This document shows, piece by piece, positions 49,301-61,292 of a stretch of 64,000 bases of DNA. The translations under genes and the position numbers were made by a program. The DNA comes from Fennellomyces sp. T-0311 (lineage: Eukaryota; Mucoromycota; Mucoromycetes; Mucorales; Lichtheimiaceae): positions 372,001 to 436,000 of the forward strand of contig JALLLT010000003.1 of assembly GCA_025266875.1 (NCBI GenBank). Reading direction: 5' to 3'. Position 1 is the first letter of the stretch; each line of letters opens with the position of its first letter. The notes beneath the pieces are model-generated. The model did no database searches and was not told the DNA's origin. It was given only the letters and a program-made list of their open reading frames with translations.

Positions 49301-51341
49301 CTATGCACCATCAGGTTTCACGGCTTTGTATAGATGCCGCTGGCGAGCAGAATCAGTATCATCGTCTCCATCGGGTTTGACATGTGTATATACGGGTAAC
49401 TGGTTTGCTGAATCCGCTGAGAGCTTTTTATCAAGGTTGATAGGAATCTCGTCTACAATAAAAGCTTGCATGAGACAACTGACAGATACTTACAACTAAA
49501 TAACTTACTCTCACCAGACAAATTGGTGCCTTTTGTGTCAGTTTGCAGAGGGCTGTCGAGTATTACCTGACCAGAGCTGCTTTTACTACTTCGCGCGTTA
49601 TTTGCTTTTCTTCTTTTGATTAAGAAGAACAATAGCCCTGCGATGAAAATAACCTTAAATTATCACATTTCGTTAATCGTAAGCATTAATATAACACAAC
49701 AGCTCAATTTACCGCAGCAACAGCACCAATGACAATACCAGCAATGGCCCCAGGACTCAATTTACCATTTCCGTCGTCGTACTGGACGGTTCCATCATCA
49801 GCTGCAAGACTTAGAACCGGTGGATCATTAGTCCATGTCCAAGTCTCGACGTCGAGCATACATAAGTCGTTCGTCGTTGGCTGGGTTAATTGGTAATCTC
49901 CTGTAAGATGAAGACCCCAAATAATAAAAAGACTTTTGTCGCCAACGAGGACGGCTGCATTTTTTAAAAAGGAAAATTAGCAATGTGCCAGCGTTTTGAA
50001 GGTTTGCATCTGGTACCTGAATGAGCAAAGCGCCTCCCAGCTGACTTTGCATTACCGGATACGCCAATTGTTCGATTACTCCACTCCATAGTATCTGTAT
50101 TCAATATGTAGAAGTAATCATCTCGAGCAAGCCAGTCATCTAAACATAATATCCGTTAATTCCACGCGAATTTTATAGACATTTGATGTACCAGGATCAC
50201 GGCCGCCGTAAAGTATAAGCTCTCCAGTACTGGGTTCTATAAAAGTATTGAGTTATCGCAACTTTTCGTCTACATCAACTAAACTACATACTTATGGATA
50301 ATGTGTGATCTACTCTTGCCGATGGTTCCAAACCGGTAGCATTACGCTCACCCCATTTAGCATTGACTGTATCAAATGTTAAAATGCTGCTCATATTGAC
50401 GTGAGCATATGAATAGTCGGTCCTGTTTTCGTTTGTCGGTGCCAGCGGATAAAGACCTCCGATATAGAATATAGTCCGCCCATCTTTGCTTAGAACTCCT
50501 CGATGATTCAGCCGAGTAAGTGGGGATGGAGAGGGTAATAAATCTGCCTCAGAACTTCGCCTTAACGTCTAACCATGACGTTAGTAAAATATGATATTAG
50601 CCTCCTTATTTGAACACATACGGCAATGTTGAATGTCATCATATAGCCAGGGAATTGCATCTCACCCTGCTGGTTATTAAACATCTTGCTACTGTATAAC
50701 AGAATACAGCGTTGTGTGAGCGAAAAAAAGTATCGAGTTGCTATTCTTTACCTTCTTCCTCCGGAAATGTAAATCACATTATTAGGGCCTGTTACTGCCG
50801 AATGCGAGTCACTATCAAAAAGGGAAGATAAGTTCAGCGCCAGCAATTTTACACCTTTACGTACACTAAAATACGATTTCTGTTATCAATATTTGCGGCC
50901 CATTCTTTCGCAGTTGCATTATACACCTGCGTTGGATCTTGTGTAAATAGGCTTCCTTGACCACCAGCACCTCGACCACCATCGATCAAAAAGCTATTTA
51001 AGGCAGGAACGCCAGCCATCGCAAAAAAGTAATTTGGACCAACATTCCCACCTATTGGAGTCCATGACGTTTGGAGGTCAGACACTGTTTTATTCTGTGT
51101 CAAGTCGAGATAGTAAAATATGCCAGTGTTGAGACCAGGTGGATCTTGAGCGTATACTGCACCACCATAGCAATAAATGCTAGTTTTTAGTAGCACACAA
51201 TCTAACGAGGACTCCATGTCAAAATTTCTCCTTCAATTCCTACGTGGTGCTGTTACCATGATTACCACGATCGCGTGGTAAATCTGCGCAGACATATATC
51301 GCAAATAATAGTAGTAACAGAACTTCAGTGAGCGAGAACAT
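49301..51341 (-). CDS. Kelch-repeat single-pass membrane protein (paralogue 2)
   Basis: ATG at 51341 gives the signal peptide MFSLTEVLLLLLFAIYVCA. A phase-1 intron after RGNH leads to DCVLLKTSIYCYGGAVYAQ, the same position and phase as in the gene at 25713 (RANH, then GCALLPPRVYCYGGA). Shared propeller text includes LQTSWTPIGGNVGPNYFFAM, LNSFLIDGGRGAGGQ, YIGGLYP and LILYGGRDPG. A transmembrane helix near 49700 follows LSPGAIAGIVIGAV and is followed by a basic stop-transfer (RRKANNARSSKSS). The tail ends HLYKAVKPDGA. The function is unknown; the orientation is opposite to paralogue 1, about 21 kb apart. Confidence 0.85.
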
Positions 51342-52484
51342 ACACGTTTCCTAAAACCAAAAAATGTGGAAAAGGTGATTATCATTTCCTGGCGTACGTT
51401 TAAATATCTAAAACGCGCGAACCCTTTCAACCCCTTGGTGCACCCGAAAACCTTATATTGCAAAGTGCCGCACGTCAACCAAAATATTTGAACTTCCATA
51501 CCCACTTTCCTGCTCTTTCAGATTATAAGTACCTCCCTTCCATGAGAATAGAGCGGTTATTTCAAATGGCTGACTATTCAGTGTGATATTTGCGTGTAAG
51601 ATGGGAAAATACACAGAACTCTTTTTTCAGGGATAAAGGGAGTGATGCATCTGCTGTAGGCTTAGCTATCATTCGGGTGGCTATATGCAGTTTATGATTT
51701 TGTGGTACATAAATAAAACGATTTGATTTTCTTTGTTCCTAGAGCAGCTCTTTTTCTTATGTAATACATACACAAAGTGGATAGGGTATTGAAAAGTAAG
51801 CTTACATTTTTTCATTGAAAACAGCGCTGGCCCACTATCCGTGATGTAAGGGCATATTCTTCTATCATGCATTGGATTTCTTTGCATATCATCTACATTG
51901 CTTCTTAGTTACAATCGCTAAATAAAGCCAACTCATTGTATACGGCAAAACATACTTTCCATTGGTATGAACAAGTAAATGCGTGAAGAATGGTTTGGAA
52001 AATAATGTAAGATAAAAGCCAACTTGGAGACTTGATCAAGCATGGTTTTCTAAAACAGGACTAGTACATAATGCTGCTAAGCCCAATCCGCAGCATACAT
52101 CGCTGATTAGTGATTAATGTCCACCATTGTTTGCTATTGCTTGCAAAGGGCTTCACTGATGGTTTCATGTATACGACTTTCGCGGACGTTTAAACTGGCC
52201 AACCTCCTCTTGATTTGCTGTCTTTTATATATACTATACACGCTGATTTATAGCTACTCGCTCTGAACATTTTTAGTTATTTCTTATTGATGGATTGCTC
52301 ATGTAAACTAAGAATGCTAATCAGCCCATCCATCGCATTCAGTTAAATAATGCGTATGTACGCGAAAAATGAGGTTTTGAAGGGAGCTGGATCATCTGTT
52401 ATTCTTTGACAATCTTGAGCGTAGTCGCTCTATAGAAATTCTTACTCCCTATAGCCTCTATTGGTTTTCTCATAAATTTGTATT
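51342..52484. other. AT-rich DNA between Kelch paralogue 2 and the LINE remnant
   Basis: The first few hundred bases are the upstream region of the minus-strand Kelch gene. I see nothing coding or structured in the rest. Confidence 0.4.
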
Positions 52485-54015
52485 ATGTACGTATCTACAT
52501 CGAGATTGGAAACCAGAAGCAGCTATGGGAATATAAGCTTTACAACACAACAATTCCCAAGATCAATAGCTTCCAGTATCTCGGTACATATTCCCTTTAC
52601 CTACGAGAGAATTGATGCTGGTATGCTAATCAACCAGCGCTTCACCAAGGCAACTGGGAGCAAGGCTCTACTACTCCAGCTTGGAGTTCACCAGTATGGT
52701 ATTGGACTCTGACAAGCACTTCAAACGTGCCGCTCGTTCGTTAGACGATTCTGAAGTACGAACTGGCGATACCGCCCTCATACGCCCCCAGTTACAAATG
52801 TTACAGAAAGCTCAGCTAGGATGTATCAAAATGACGCTCAATCGCAACTTCTCGACTACGTTTCCTACTATTGACCCAATGGTATTGGTCGATATACCGT
52901 CAATGCAACTACGCGCTCGTGCCTTGCAGCTCAAGCTCGTCACCCGGCTACAATCACTACCGGTATCTACTATGGCCCGAGCGGTCGAGCTCTCATTCAT
53001 ATGGAATAGCAAAAAACCGAGTGATTCTCTATGGAGGAAATTAGCAGTACTCAATCCCCTCCACCAGGGGTATAGCAAGCTAAGAAACGGGCAGGACCCG
53101 CCGAGCAACCCAGTGTAGAACGCAATCGACAAGAAATGTGACTGAATTTGCCTCTCGCTGCACCGAATACAAATCAATTCGATGCCTCAGTGTCGTATTC
53201 CCGACATACACCATCATCCATGATTACATGCTTTTCCTTAGTCCTCGATTATATCCAATGTCATTACGACATCAACAAACGTACAGCTATCGATTGCCCT
53301 ATTTACTCTTATGTGCAACCTTGATCCGGCTTTATCGATCATGTAAGGGAACTCCATTAACTTGGTCTCAGATCCTCGGTGTCTTCGACAATATGGCAAG
53401 ATCATATGAGACTCGGTGATAACATGGATCTTTGGGACTATTACACAAAGCATTGACCTTCTCCGTCCCGACTCATCATCAGTATAAATAGAAAGCAACT
53501 TTCTTCAATAAAACAGAAGCTTATTTCTGGTCTCGTCATTCGAAAGTCTTTTCTCGTTAAGCGATACCACACTCAGGCCATATCGCATCATCGACCCGAT
53601 TTTGTACCTGACATCATCTTACTTGGATCGACACCGACTGGTCAAATGGCGTATGCACTGGCTATTCTCATAGCCACTAAAGGACTGCAAGTACGGTGCC
53701 ACAGCTGCGTCCAGAAAACATTACACCATATGCCCATTATTACAACCAATGTGGCAAGAGCTACTCGATGCATTCGGTAGGATCCCGGAATTACGGAACG
53801 AGGAGCAAGCTCTAGGTCATATTTTGAACAGCTTACCGCGTTCCAGTACTGGCCTGACCCAAGGCAAATGGAAGACGGCTTGGCCAGCACTCCTGCATGA
53901 CCTTAGAAAGACCGACAGGCTGAGTCACCCGAACGAGGATTACGATGATGACGAGCTGGCGCCAGAAGAGGCACTCCAAGGTAGCACATCCGAACCTACA
54001 AGAAACCACACGTAG
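52485..54015 (+). mobile_element. Decayed 3' end of a non-LTR (LINE) retrotransposon ORF2
   Basis: Protein-like pieces in changing frames resemble the region after the reverse transcriptase in Mucorales LINEs: IPFTYERIDAGMLINQRFTK near 52590; LQMLQKAQLGCIKMTLNRNF, VLVDIPSMQLRARALQLKLV and SLWRKLAVLNPLH (52790-53070); then RHRLVKWRMHW near 53635; and LLQPMWQELLDAFGRIPELR, ILNSLPRSST and WKTAWPALLHDLRKTDRLSH (53730-53940). Frames are broken by indels and stops, and no catalytic FADD motif is present, so it is a dead 5'-truncated copy. Identification is by remembered family pattern; no search was run. Confidence 0.6.
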
Positions 54016-54596
54016 TGTGGTTATCTCCATATTATTAAGTAAGATCATCTCTCTGGCATTAAGCCTCCACAGCTTCTTTTCTTTCTTGCTTTATTTCTTA
54101 TATCATCATCCCTTCCACTTCTGCCTGTCTTTTTCCCATTAAGGTTTTTTCAGACATGGCATCCGCTCTATCTTATATATCTCTGAACATTCGTACCCAA
54201 AGGAAGCGATCACATACCTACAGGAGCAGGTCAACAAGTCTTCCATATTGAGATTAGTACTAATAAACACTGGTGTAAATTTAAACGCGCGAAGGGGTAG
54301 CAATCTTACATACTTAAACGTTCTTCCATTATATGTAACATGTATATACGTAATACTATCACGTTGCGAAATACGAGTAAAACTTTACCTCGGTTAAGAT
54401 GCAAAAGCTGTAAAACTATTGGAAATGAAAATTTCACAGATAGTCAAAACTTTTACAAGAGTTACAATAAATTGTTGAAAAAAATGGAACAGAAACTAGA
54501 GTTGATTGTGTGCAAGCTTGATATATAAAAGTGCGGTATCGCTTAACTAGATAGGGCATTAGGATAACGAGGTTAAAATATGCTTATTATTTTATT
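54016..54596. other. AT-rich spacer between the two repeat copies
   Basis: Includes a pyrimidine-rich stretch near 54070-54140 directly after the LINE frame end. No gene seen. Confidence 0.4.
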
Positions 54597-54863
54597 ATGA
54601 AAATTACTCTCTATTCATACTATGATAAGTCGGGACAGGAGAAGACACATTCTTTGCTTAATAGCCCAAAGATTCATATAATCACCGATTTCCATATAAT
54701 CCTGTCATCCTGTCGAAGAGACCGAAGATCTAGGATTAAGTTAACGGAGTTGCCTTACTTAATTAACAAAGCAGAACCACGGTTGCACGTAAGAGCAAGG
54801 AGGGAAATTGATAATTATACAGTTGCTAATGTTGCAATACATAACAATGGAGTTGAAAGCTAA
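54597..54863 (-). repeat. Inverted, diverged copy of part of the LINE remnant
   Basis: Read on the minus strand, this segment aligns by eye over its whole length with plus-strand 53238-53498. Conserved blocks include TCTTCGACA and GAATCTTTGGG / GGATCTTTGGG. The conceptual proteins of the two opposite frames share PKIH-IT, ILxxCRR and LPY/FPY-x-I-x-KA. Many substitutions and stop codons are present. Confidence 0.7.
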
Positions 54864-57050
54864 GGAAAGTCACGTAACGATGGTTGATAGTATATCGAGG
54901 ATACGACAAAGAGCCATACCTATCTCGAGTCGCACTCATTACTCGTGGTAATCAGTCTCCCTATCGTGTTTTCATAAGTCGCTACAGGAGCACTCAAGAA
55001 ATAGTTCCTTGAATTAAATAAATCGTGAACGGAATGTATGCGACTTACGAGAATAGATAGTCGGTTTATCTATTTCAGCAGCAGCAATTAGTTTTTTGAT
55101 ATATTTTTCTGCACGTATATTCTTCGATTTTGCTTCTTTTTGAAAGTTCTAGGTATAATATATCCTTTGTGACCGCAAGCATTGCAATGATAAAGGATAT
55201 TTTCATGGTAACATGGGCAGTACCAGACTTGTATGAGGTAACTTAGACGGAAGTCATTAATATAATTATTCACTTTGCAGTTTATCTCAACAAGAGTTAT
55301 ATAAAGTTGATCCTTAGGTACTGCGTGATGTTATACGCATTACGTCTACTGCTTAATAACCTGTATCTGCGTGCTATGACATTACACGTGTAAGCACACA
55401 TGCTTAAAACACTGCAAACAACCACCGCAGGATATCAGTCAAGCATAGTCGATAGCGCACCTATTTCCGTGAACCCTTCAGGAGAGAGGTATTATCTGTA
55501 CCTTCAGAAGTCTCCTTTATAATGCAGATACGTAAGCTGCCCATGTTCCTGTATGCAGTATCCTTGTTGTTAATTGATAATCTTTACGCAAAAGTTGCTC
55601 ATTCCTGGTGCTTCCAGCTGTTTTGCAGCTCCATAAAACTTTAAGTAGATAGATTTACGTATCTCTTTATGCAATAGCTTTACTCCTTTTCTAAGCTAGG
55701 GCAGCTTTTATAGTATCTCTGAAAAACTATACAATATTATGGTATTATCATTTCGTTATACTGATTTAGGAGGCCTTCCCAAAGAGAAAATATAGTAGTG
55801 CCAATGATTATGCCCTCTATCGATCATAGTCGCGCAGCAGCTTCTTCGGAGAGTCTGCATCAACGTGGAAGTATCACATGTTTAATCCCAACCTAAGGTG
55901 TGTTCCTGGAAAAAACGAGAACCTTAACAATGTTCATTTGCATATCAGGCTGGCACCCGTATTTAATATTAAATACGGGTCAATGTATTAATACGGCAGG
56001 TATGCCCGACGGCTACAATCATTTATGTATTAAACTGATCTATGTATTCGAAGTAATGCTTATTTCTGGAGTACATTTCTATGTACAATACACGCAGTCA
56101 GGAATGCAGGTGCATATGACGGAGGGAAAAATGTCCCCGATACTATAACCTAATCAAATGAAAGAAAGTCTGCTAAATTAAGAATTATGTGCAGTACATA
56201 CAAGGAATTATCGAGCCGTCTTTCCTTTCTACTGCATCCAGAATGTGAGCCGGCAGAAATTTGCAACGGCAATGTTCAAATCAAAATGTCTTTATGTAAA
56301 GCTATGAACTTTAACGTGCACATATGAGGCATACATACAACACCCCTAAACTAGGCTATCTTTACCTTGTGAGACGACTGTGCACACTGATAATAGCACA
56401 GGGGATGCTAGCCAGCTTAAAAATAAAAATAAGCTATCAAAATGAACGCCTAGAAGAACGATCTTATTACATGTGGCGTAATAAGGAGATAATAGACAAA
56501 TCGAGGCCCATAAAACTTTATCTTATAAGACAGAATCGATCTGTAGGGCTTAGCGTTCAATATGGGATGCCATAACACTTTCACCAAAATTCAACAGGAT
56601 GACCGAAGCGATAACCTTTAGGGGCTGTTTATCAATTGTTATTTGACAGCGTTTGTTTGTAGTGCTCCTATTGCTATGATTGAGATTTGACCTGCGCATG
56701 TAAGTTTACGTGAATTAAGCTCATCAACTGTCTGTATCTGCAGGTAATGTATTCCCCGTCTTTTAAATAGTAAATAATATGAAAGGCTTCATATACGATT
56801 ATGAATCTCGATACCGGAGGTACACACCGAAACTTAATATCAATCGAAAACCGCCCTTAGTGGTTCGTCTGGTTATTGTTAATATATACAAGAAGGAGGA
56901 ATCCCTGCTACCAACATAGTAATCGGAAGAGGATCGCGCACTACATGAATGAATAGCTGGATACACCAAATTAAAAGTCAGCATCATACATCCAATAGGC
57001 TTCAGCAAGTTGGCAAGCAACCTGTTCGCGAATCCATCTCTTTAGAGGCA
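54864..57050. other. AT-rich repeat-type DNA without supported genes
   Basis: A Cys/His-containing minus-strand frame at 55088-55273 (CPCYHENILYHCNACGHKGY) might be a relic zinc-binding motif. Otherwise only short frames and one long palindrome (55955-55980). The last about 100 bp is the p24 gene upstream region. Confidence 0.4.
55955..55980. repeat. 26-bp perfect palindrome
   Basis: Arms start ACCCGTATTTAAT and meet with no spacer; the second arm is its exact reverse complement. It lies in gene-free AT-rich DNA. Confidence 0.95.
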
Positions 57051-57772
57051 ATGGCACATCCACGGTTTGCTTCACTGTCTATATTCATCAGCTTGTTAAT
57101 GGTGCTATTTATGGCACCATCAAGTACCAATGCTGCCGCGTTAACCTACAATGTGGCTGCCAATGAGAAGGCCTGCTTCTACTTGTTTGCTGATACACCT
57201 GGCAAGAAAGTCGGATTCTACTTTGCAGTAATGTTTCGCGTAAAACGGTGGTTACGAATGAACAGAACCCTGATTATGTGTTTCGTTATTAGGTTCAATC
57301 GGGAGGATCATTCGACATTGACTTTTCGGTTCAAGACCCACGAGAAAAAGTAGTGGTAGATGGACAAAAGGCACGACAAGGCGACTACGTGTTTACTGCG
57401 AATCACGTTGGCGAGTACTCCTTCTGTTTCTCGAACGACATGTCGACGTTTGCCGAAAAGCTTGTCGACTTTGAAATTACTCTCGAACACGAAGTCAGAC
57501 CCAACTACCAGAAGCCATCGAGTAGCCAGCAGCCCGAAGGTTTTAACGCCATGGAGGAATCCCTCTTCCGTCTATCCGGATCGCTCACCAGTGTCGCCCG
57601 CACTCAAAAGTATTTCCGAACACGCGAAAATCGCAACTCAAGCACTGTCATTTCTACCGAAAACAGAATCTTTTGGTTTGCCCTGTTGGAAAGCGTTGCC
57701 ATCATTGTCATGGCTGGATTGCAAGTCTTCGTTGTAAGAAACTTTTTCAGCGTCAAGAAAGGAGGTGTATAG
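57051..57772 (+). CDS. p24/emp24 (TMED) family cargo receptor
   Basis: Exons 57051-57227 and 57293-57772 join at phase 0 (YFA, then VQSGGSFDIDFSVQDP). A signal peptide is present (FISLLMVLFMAPSSTNAA). The GOLD domain includes ACFYLFADTPGKKVGFYFAV and GEYSFCFSNDMSTFAEKLVD; the two Cys (KACFY, SFCFS) form the family disulfide. A coiled-coil-like neck precedes the transmembrane helix FALLESVAIIVMAGLQVFVV, followed by the short tail RNFFSVKKGGV with an FF pair (COPII-type signal) and a dibasic pair that is not at the classical -3/-4 position. Family role: ER-Golgi cargo selection. An in-frame ATG at 56949 exists, but the downstream start gives a proper signal peptide. Confidence 0.92.
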
Positions 57773-57887
57773 TTTTTTTTTATTTTATATAAAGTTGTCA
57801 GCATTTATCACCATCCGCGTAAGCCTCGTTGGTATTTCTATTGACATGGTGATTAGTTTCCATAGTAGAAGAGATGGCAACATTTCA

Positions 57888-59169
57888 CTATACCTTTCGT
57901 CCTCTCCCTTTAAACGTGACACCAGGTTCATCGTTAAAATTTCGTTTCCTTTCCCATTCAGGAACATAGCTATCTCCACGACGTGAAGGATGATGTGGGG
58001 AGCGAGAATGTGGGCTACTGCTTCGGGACCTTGCACGAGTTCGGCTGACAGACCGGTCGTTTTCGCGTTGTCGTGGAGATGCAGGGCTTTTAGATTTCAA
58101 GTGGTGTGATGGTGTTCGTTGCTTGACATCTTCTTCCGGTGACAAGCTTGAGCTAAGTACTAGCGAGGCTTCCTTCTTCATTTTTCGTTCAGCGTAGCGA
58201 CCACCACCTCGCAACGAGTTATCCGAATCTGGACTTGGACTGCGGCTGAGGCTACGATGACTAGACCGCTTCTTCTTTTTCTTATCCTTCTTGCTCTCTT
58301 TCTTGCTCTTCTTTTTACTCTTTCGCTTTTTACGTTTCCGTTCTTCTTCGCTGTCGCTTTCACCAGATTTACTGGAAACACTAGATGACCTCGATCGCTT
58401 TTTGCTCTTCGATTTGGACTCCTCATCTTCTTTAACTAACGATAAAATAAGCTTTCTCCGTTCTAGGACGCTTCTAACCCCTTTACCAAAAACTTACGCT
58501 TTGTTCCCGGAGGAAGCTTGAGTACTAACTCTCCTGAATTAGCGATCATCACTGTCTGCAGTGGCCTATCGCTATCATCGACCTTCTCATTTTCAATGAT
58601 CTGCACAACATCATAACCAGCTACCACCCGTCCAAATACAACGTGCTTTCCATCCAGATGCGGGGTAGGGCGTGTTGTGATGAAGAATTGAGATGATTGG
58701 GTATTAGGACCTCGATTCGCCATACTTAGTAGACCATGTGTAGAATGTTTACGCGCAAATGATTCATCCGAGAATGTCGCACCATAGATACTTTCGCCTC
58801 CTGAGCCGTTTCGTCGCGTGAAATCGCCGCCTTGCAAGCAGAAGTTCTTCACTACTCTATGGAAGATGCACCCTTTGTAGTGTAATGGCATGTTGCTCAC
58901 TTTTCCAAGGCCCATTTCTCCTATTTTTACGCATTAACACTAGAGATACATAGTACTATAAAATATGGAACGATCTTCATACCTGTCGCTAAGCAGCGAA
59001 AGTTTTCGGCTGTGCGTGGTACTTCATCTGCAAAAAGCTCAAAGACTATCCTACCGACTAATGTAAAGACGGGTTAACCATCAGAAAGCTTAATCACCGT
59101 ATGAAATGGCAACGTACTCCTTTTCCCGTCAATATCAATGTCAAAGAACACGCGTGGGTTGACTTTCAT
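57888..59169 (-). CDS. Cyclophilin-type peptidyl-prolyl isomerase with RS-rich tail
   Basis: ATG at 59169 ([17 protein letters not shown]) splices to [20 protein letters not shown], then RCLATG. The catalytic domain has [39 protein letters not shown], the family Trp/His position as [10 protein letters not shown], and [12 protein letters not shown]. After the domain a linker leads to a long basic Ser/Arg/Lys tail (runs such as [35 protein letters not shown]), ending [10 protein letters not shown]. This is the PPIG/CYP63-like nuclear type acting near the spliceosome. At least three introns are present. Tail splicing is less certain than the catalytic part. Confidence 0.9.
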
Positions 59170-59514
59170 GAGTGGACTAACGTTGTCGGAATAAGGAGAA
59201 CGATCGAGAGTTGTCAAGTGGAACGGTGACTGCGAACCCTCGAAACTTGCCAACTTGGCGTCAAATTGATCCGTGCCAGCAATATAAAGGTACAGAATCC
59301 GAGGGATTGGTGTAAATAGCCCTAGAAAGTAAGGGATCACCCATCCTATATCCGCGGTATGGCTGCAAGGACGCAAGGTCGAGATAGATCATCTCTGGTC
59401 TCGAGACCCAAAAAAGTGCCCAAATGCCGTATATGGAACTTGGGTTGGTTTGAATGTCAGACACATAACAGCGTACTGTTTTGAGGCATTGTTCCCTTTG
59501 AGCACAAACATCTA
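59170..59514. promoter_or_regulatory. Divergent promoter region, cyclophilin / VMA21
   Basis: 345 bp between opposite start codons. An open minus-strand frame runs through it but has no recognisable content. No TATA box stands out. Confidence 0.4.
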
Positions 59515-59851
59515 ATGCCGACATCCAAGCAGGGGAGATTACCGTCAGGGTCCAATCCAGCCTCTGCAGCTGTCAGTCGATCGGTCGTATTCAAGCTAAT
59601 CTTCTTCACGTTGGCAATGTTCATTGTGCCGATCGCGACTTACTACTACACGGTGGACGGGGTATTTGATGGTAAGGAGTGGTTGTCTATGGCAAAAAGT
59701 TTCTATGTACGAAAAAGCTGAACAAACGATGCTAGGCAACGGCACTTTTGCAGCAGGAGCAGCTGCGGGGATGGCAAACTTAGTTGCGATATGCTACATT
59801 ATCGCAGCCGTACTAGAGGACAAGGACAAGGATAAGGACAAGCAAGAATAG
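59515..59851 (+). CDS. VMA21: V-ATPase assembly factor Vma21
   Basis: Exons 59515-59671 and 59736-59851 join at phase 1 to give 90 residues. Two membrane segments in the Vma21 pattern are visible: VFKLIFFTLAMFIVPIATYY (followed by TVDGVFDG) and GTFAAGAAAGMANLVAICYI (followed by IAAVLEDKDK). The tail is Lys/Asp-rich (EDKDKDKDKQE), matching the family's ER-retrieval-type dilysine end only loosely. Vma21 chaperones assembly of the V0 sector in the ER. Size and layout agree with the family. Confidence 0.9.
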
Positions 59852-60149
59852 GGAAAACTGCAGTGATTGTTCTGGACGTATGTCAATCCGTTTTTAAGCA
59901 AGCGCCCCTCCCTTGACGTTAAAAAACTTCTTTGGCTTTTTTACTCCCTTACCGCGTTGTCTCCTTTTCCTTCGAGTGTGCGTAGGTTCTTTGTGTTCCT
60001 TGAGAGAGATTATGTATGTATGTAGTTAAAATGGGTAGTGCTCCGGGTTTCTTTTGTGATCCCCCTCGTTTTTCCACACCCTCGGTTTCCGGCCAATTCG
60101 CAATAAATTTGCGCTCGGAAGCATCTTTTTCTCTTCTCTTTGTTATGTT
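59852..60149. other. Upstream region of the Reg1-like gene
   Basis: 298 bp containing a T-run and pyrimidine-rich stretches (e.g. TTTTTCTCTTCTCTTTG just before the start). No gene seen. Confidence 0.4.
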
Positions 60150-61292
60150 ATGAGCAAACCTTTCGTGACCGTCGATTACTTCTCTCACAACTGGGACCCC
60201 TCCGACCTTGGGTGCGCTTCGCAGGAGCTGAAACGTCAGATCGCCCAAGTGCAGCGTAAACTCATCAGCGTTGATAATGAGCTCGAGACACAACACGATT
60301 CGCTGCGTCAATGGGGCCTGGGCTCGCCTAGGTCTGCCAGCCGTGCACTATCTTCATTGTCCAAGGAGAAGCACCGGCTGCTGAGCGATGAGTATCGACT
60401 TGCACGGCTCGATAACATCTCCTGGAGGCAGTACAAGGCCAGCACCCCGGATGCGCCAAAGATCGATCCTATCGCGATTAATTGGCAAAAGAACTCGGAC
60501 GTCATTTGGTTATATGGTCCCTTATTCTGTCGTGACGAAAATGATAAAGACTTTGAAAAACGACTTGGCGGCCTGAGCGATAATCACACTCAACAATCAT
60601 CATCGCTCAAACCTGCACTTAGAAAGAGAAAGCAAACAAAGGAGGAATACGTACAGAAGATGCTGGGCAGCTCTGTGTTCAACAGCAAAAAGTATAAACG
60701 ACGGAGCTATCCGGTATCTCAACCCGTTGACCTGGATGCCATCCACGACTCTAACAACAAAAAGGAGCTTCGGTTCAAGCCCGATGTTTTGGAATACATT
60801 TACCATGCTGATGTACCCCTTCATAATAATCAGCGGCAGTCTCCTCCACGAGGTAAACCGGATCCACGTAAGCCTTCGAACAATTCACGAGGTGCCTCAT
60901 CAGCCGCACAAAGGGCCAAAGCGCTTCTCTTGGCAGCCCGCTCTTCATCACCGTCTCCACCACCTGAGTCGCCGATTATGCCACCTAGTCCTCCCCTATC
61001 TCCCTCCGATGAAGGTTACATCAAGATCCATCCTGACGATACAGGATCCTCCCCCATCGTCAATTTACCAGAACCGCAACAAGGAGGATGGTTTTGGTCA
61101 TTTTATTCGCCATCTACCCCACAAGAACAAGTCGAATCAATTCCAAGTCTTTGCGCTAATCTATTCTCGCTATCGGCTGAGGTGATTACGCTCATGGGAA
61201 CAGTAGCTGTTTATAAGGGCGTGAGTTATGGTCTCGGATGTCCTGCATCCCAACAACAATCAAGGCCTGTTAACCGGTCCAATTGCTCATAG
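60150..61292 (+). CDS. Reg1-like DUF1752 protein, probable PP1 (Glc7) regulatory subunit
   Basis: Single exon, 380 residues. The N-terminus VDYFSHNWDPSDLGCASQEL, later DEYRLARLDNISWRQY and NWQKNSDVIWLYGPLF matches the PF08550/DUF1752 pattern found in yeast Reg1 and in the GATA-factor leader domain. It is followed by SLKPALRKRKQTKEEY and KKELRFKPDVLEYIYHADVP, where LRF takes the place of the RVxF-type PP1-docking strand (HFxDxVEQ in Reg1). A Pro/Ser-rich segment and a moderately hydrophobic C-terminus follow. In yeast, Reg1-Glc7 dephosphorylates Snf1 in glucose signalling; the same role here is inferred. It lacks the length of Reg1 (over 1,000 residues). Confidence 0.75.
   Translation: MSKPFVTVDYFSHNWDPSDLGCASQELKRQIAQVQRKLISVDNELETQHDSLRQWGLGSPRSASRALSSLSKEKHRLLSDEYRLARLDNISWRQYKASTPDAPKIDPIAINWQKNSDVIWLYGPLFCRDENDKDFEKRLGGLSDNHTQQSSSLKPALRKRKQTKEEYVQKMLGSSVFNSKKYKRRSYPVSQPVDLDAIHDSNNKKELRFKPDVLEYIYHADVPLHNNQRQSPPRGKPDPRKPSNNSRGASSAAQRAKALLLAARSSSPSPPPESPIMPPSPPLSPSDEGYIKIHPDDTGSSPIVNLPEPQQGGWFWSFYSPSTPQEQVESIPSLCANLFSLSAEVITLMGTVAVYKGVSYGLGCPASQQQSRPVNRSNCS

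Noticed and set aside
55088..55273. Minus-strand frame with CPCYHENILYHCNACGHKGY
   Set aside because: Cys/His spacing does not fit a CCHC knuckle or a standard finger well; it could be chance in repeat DNA.
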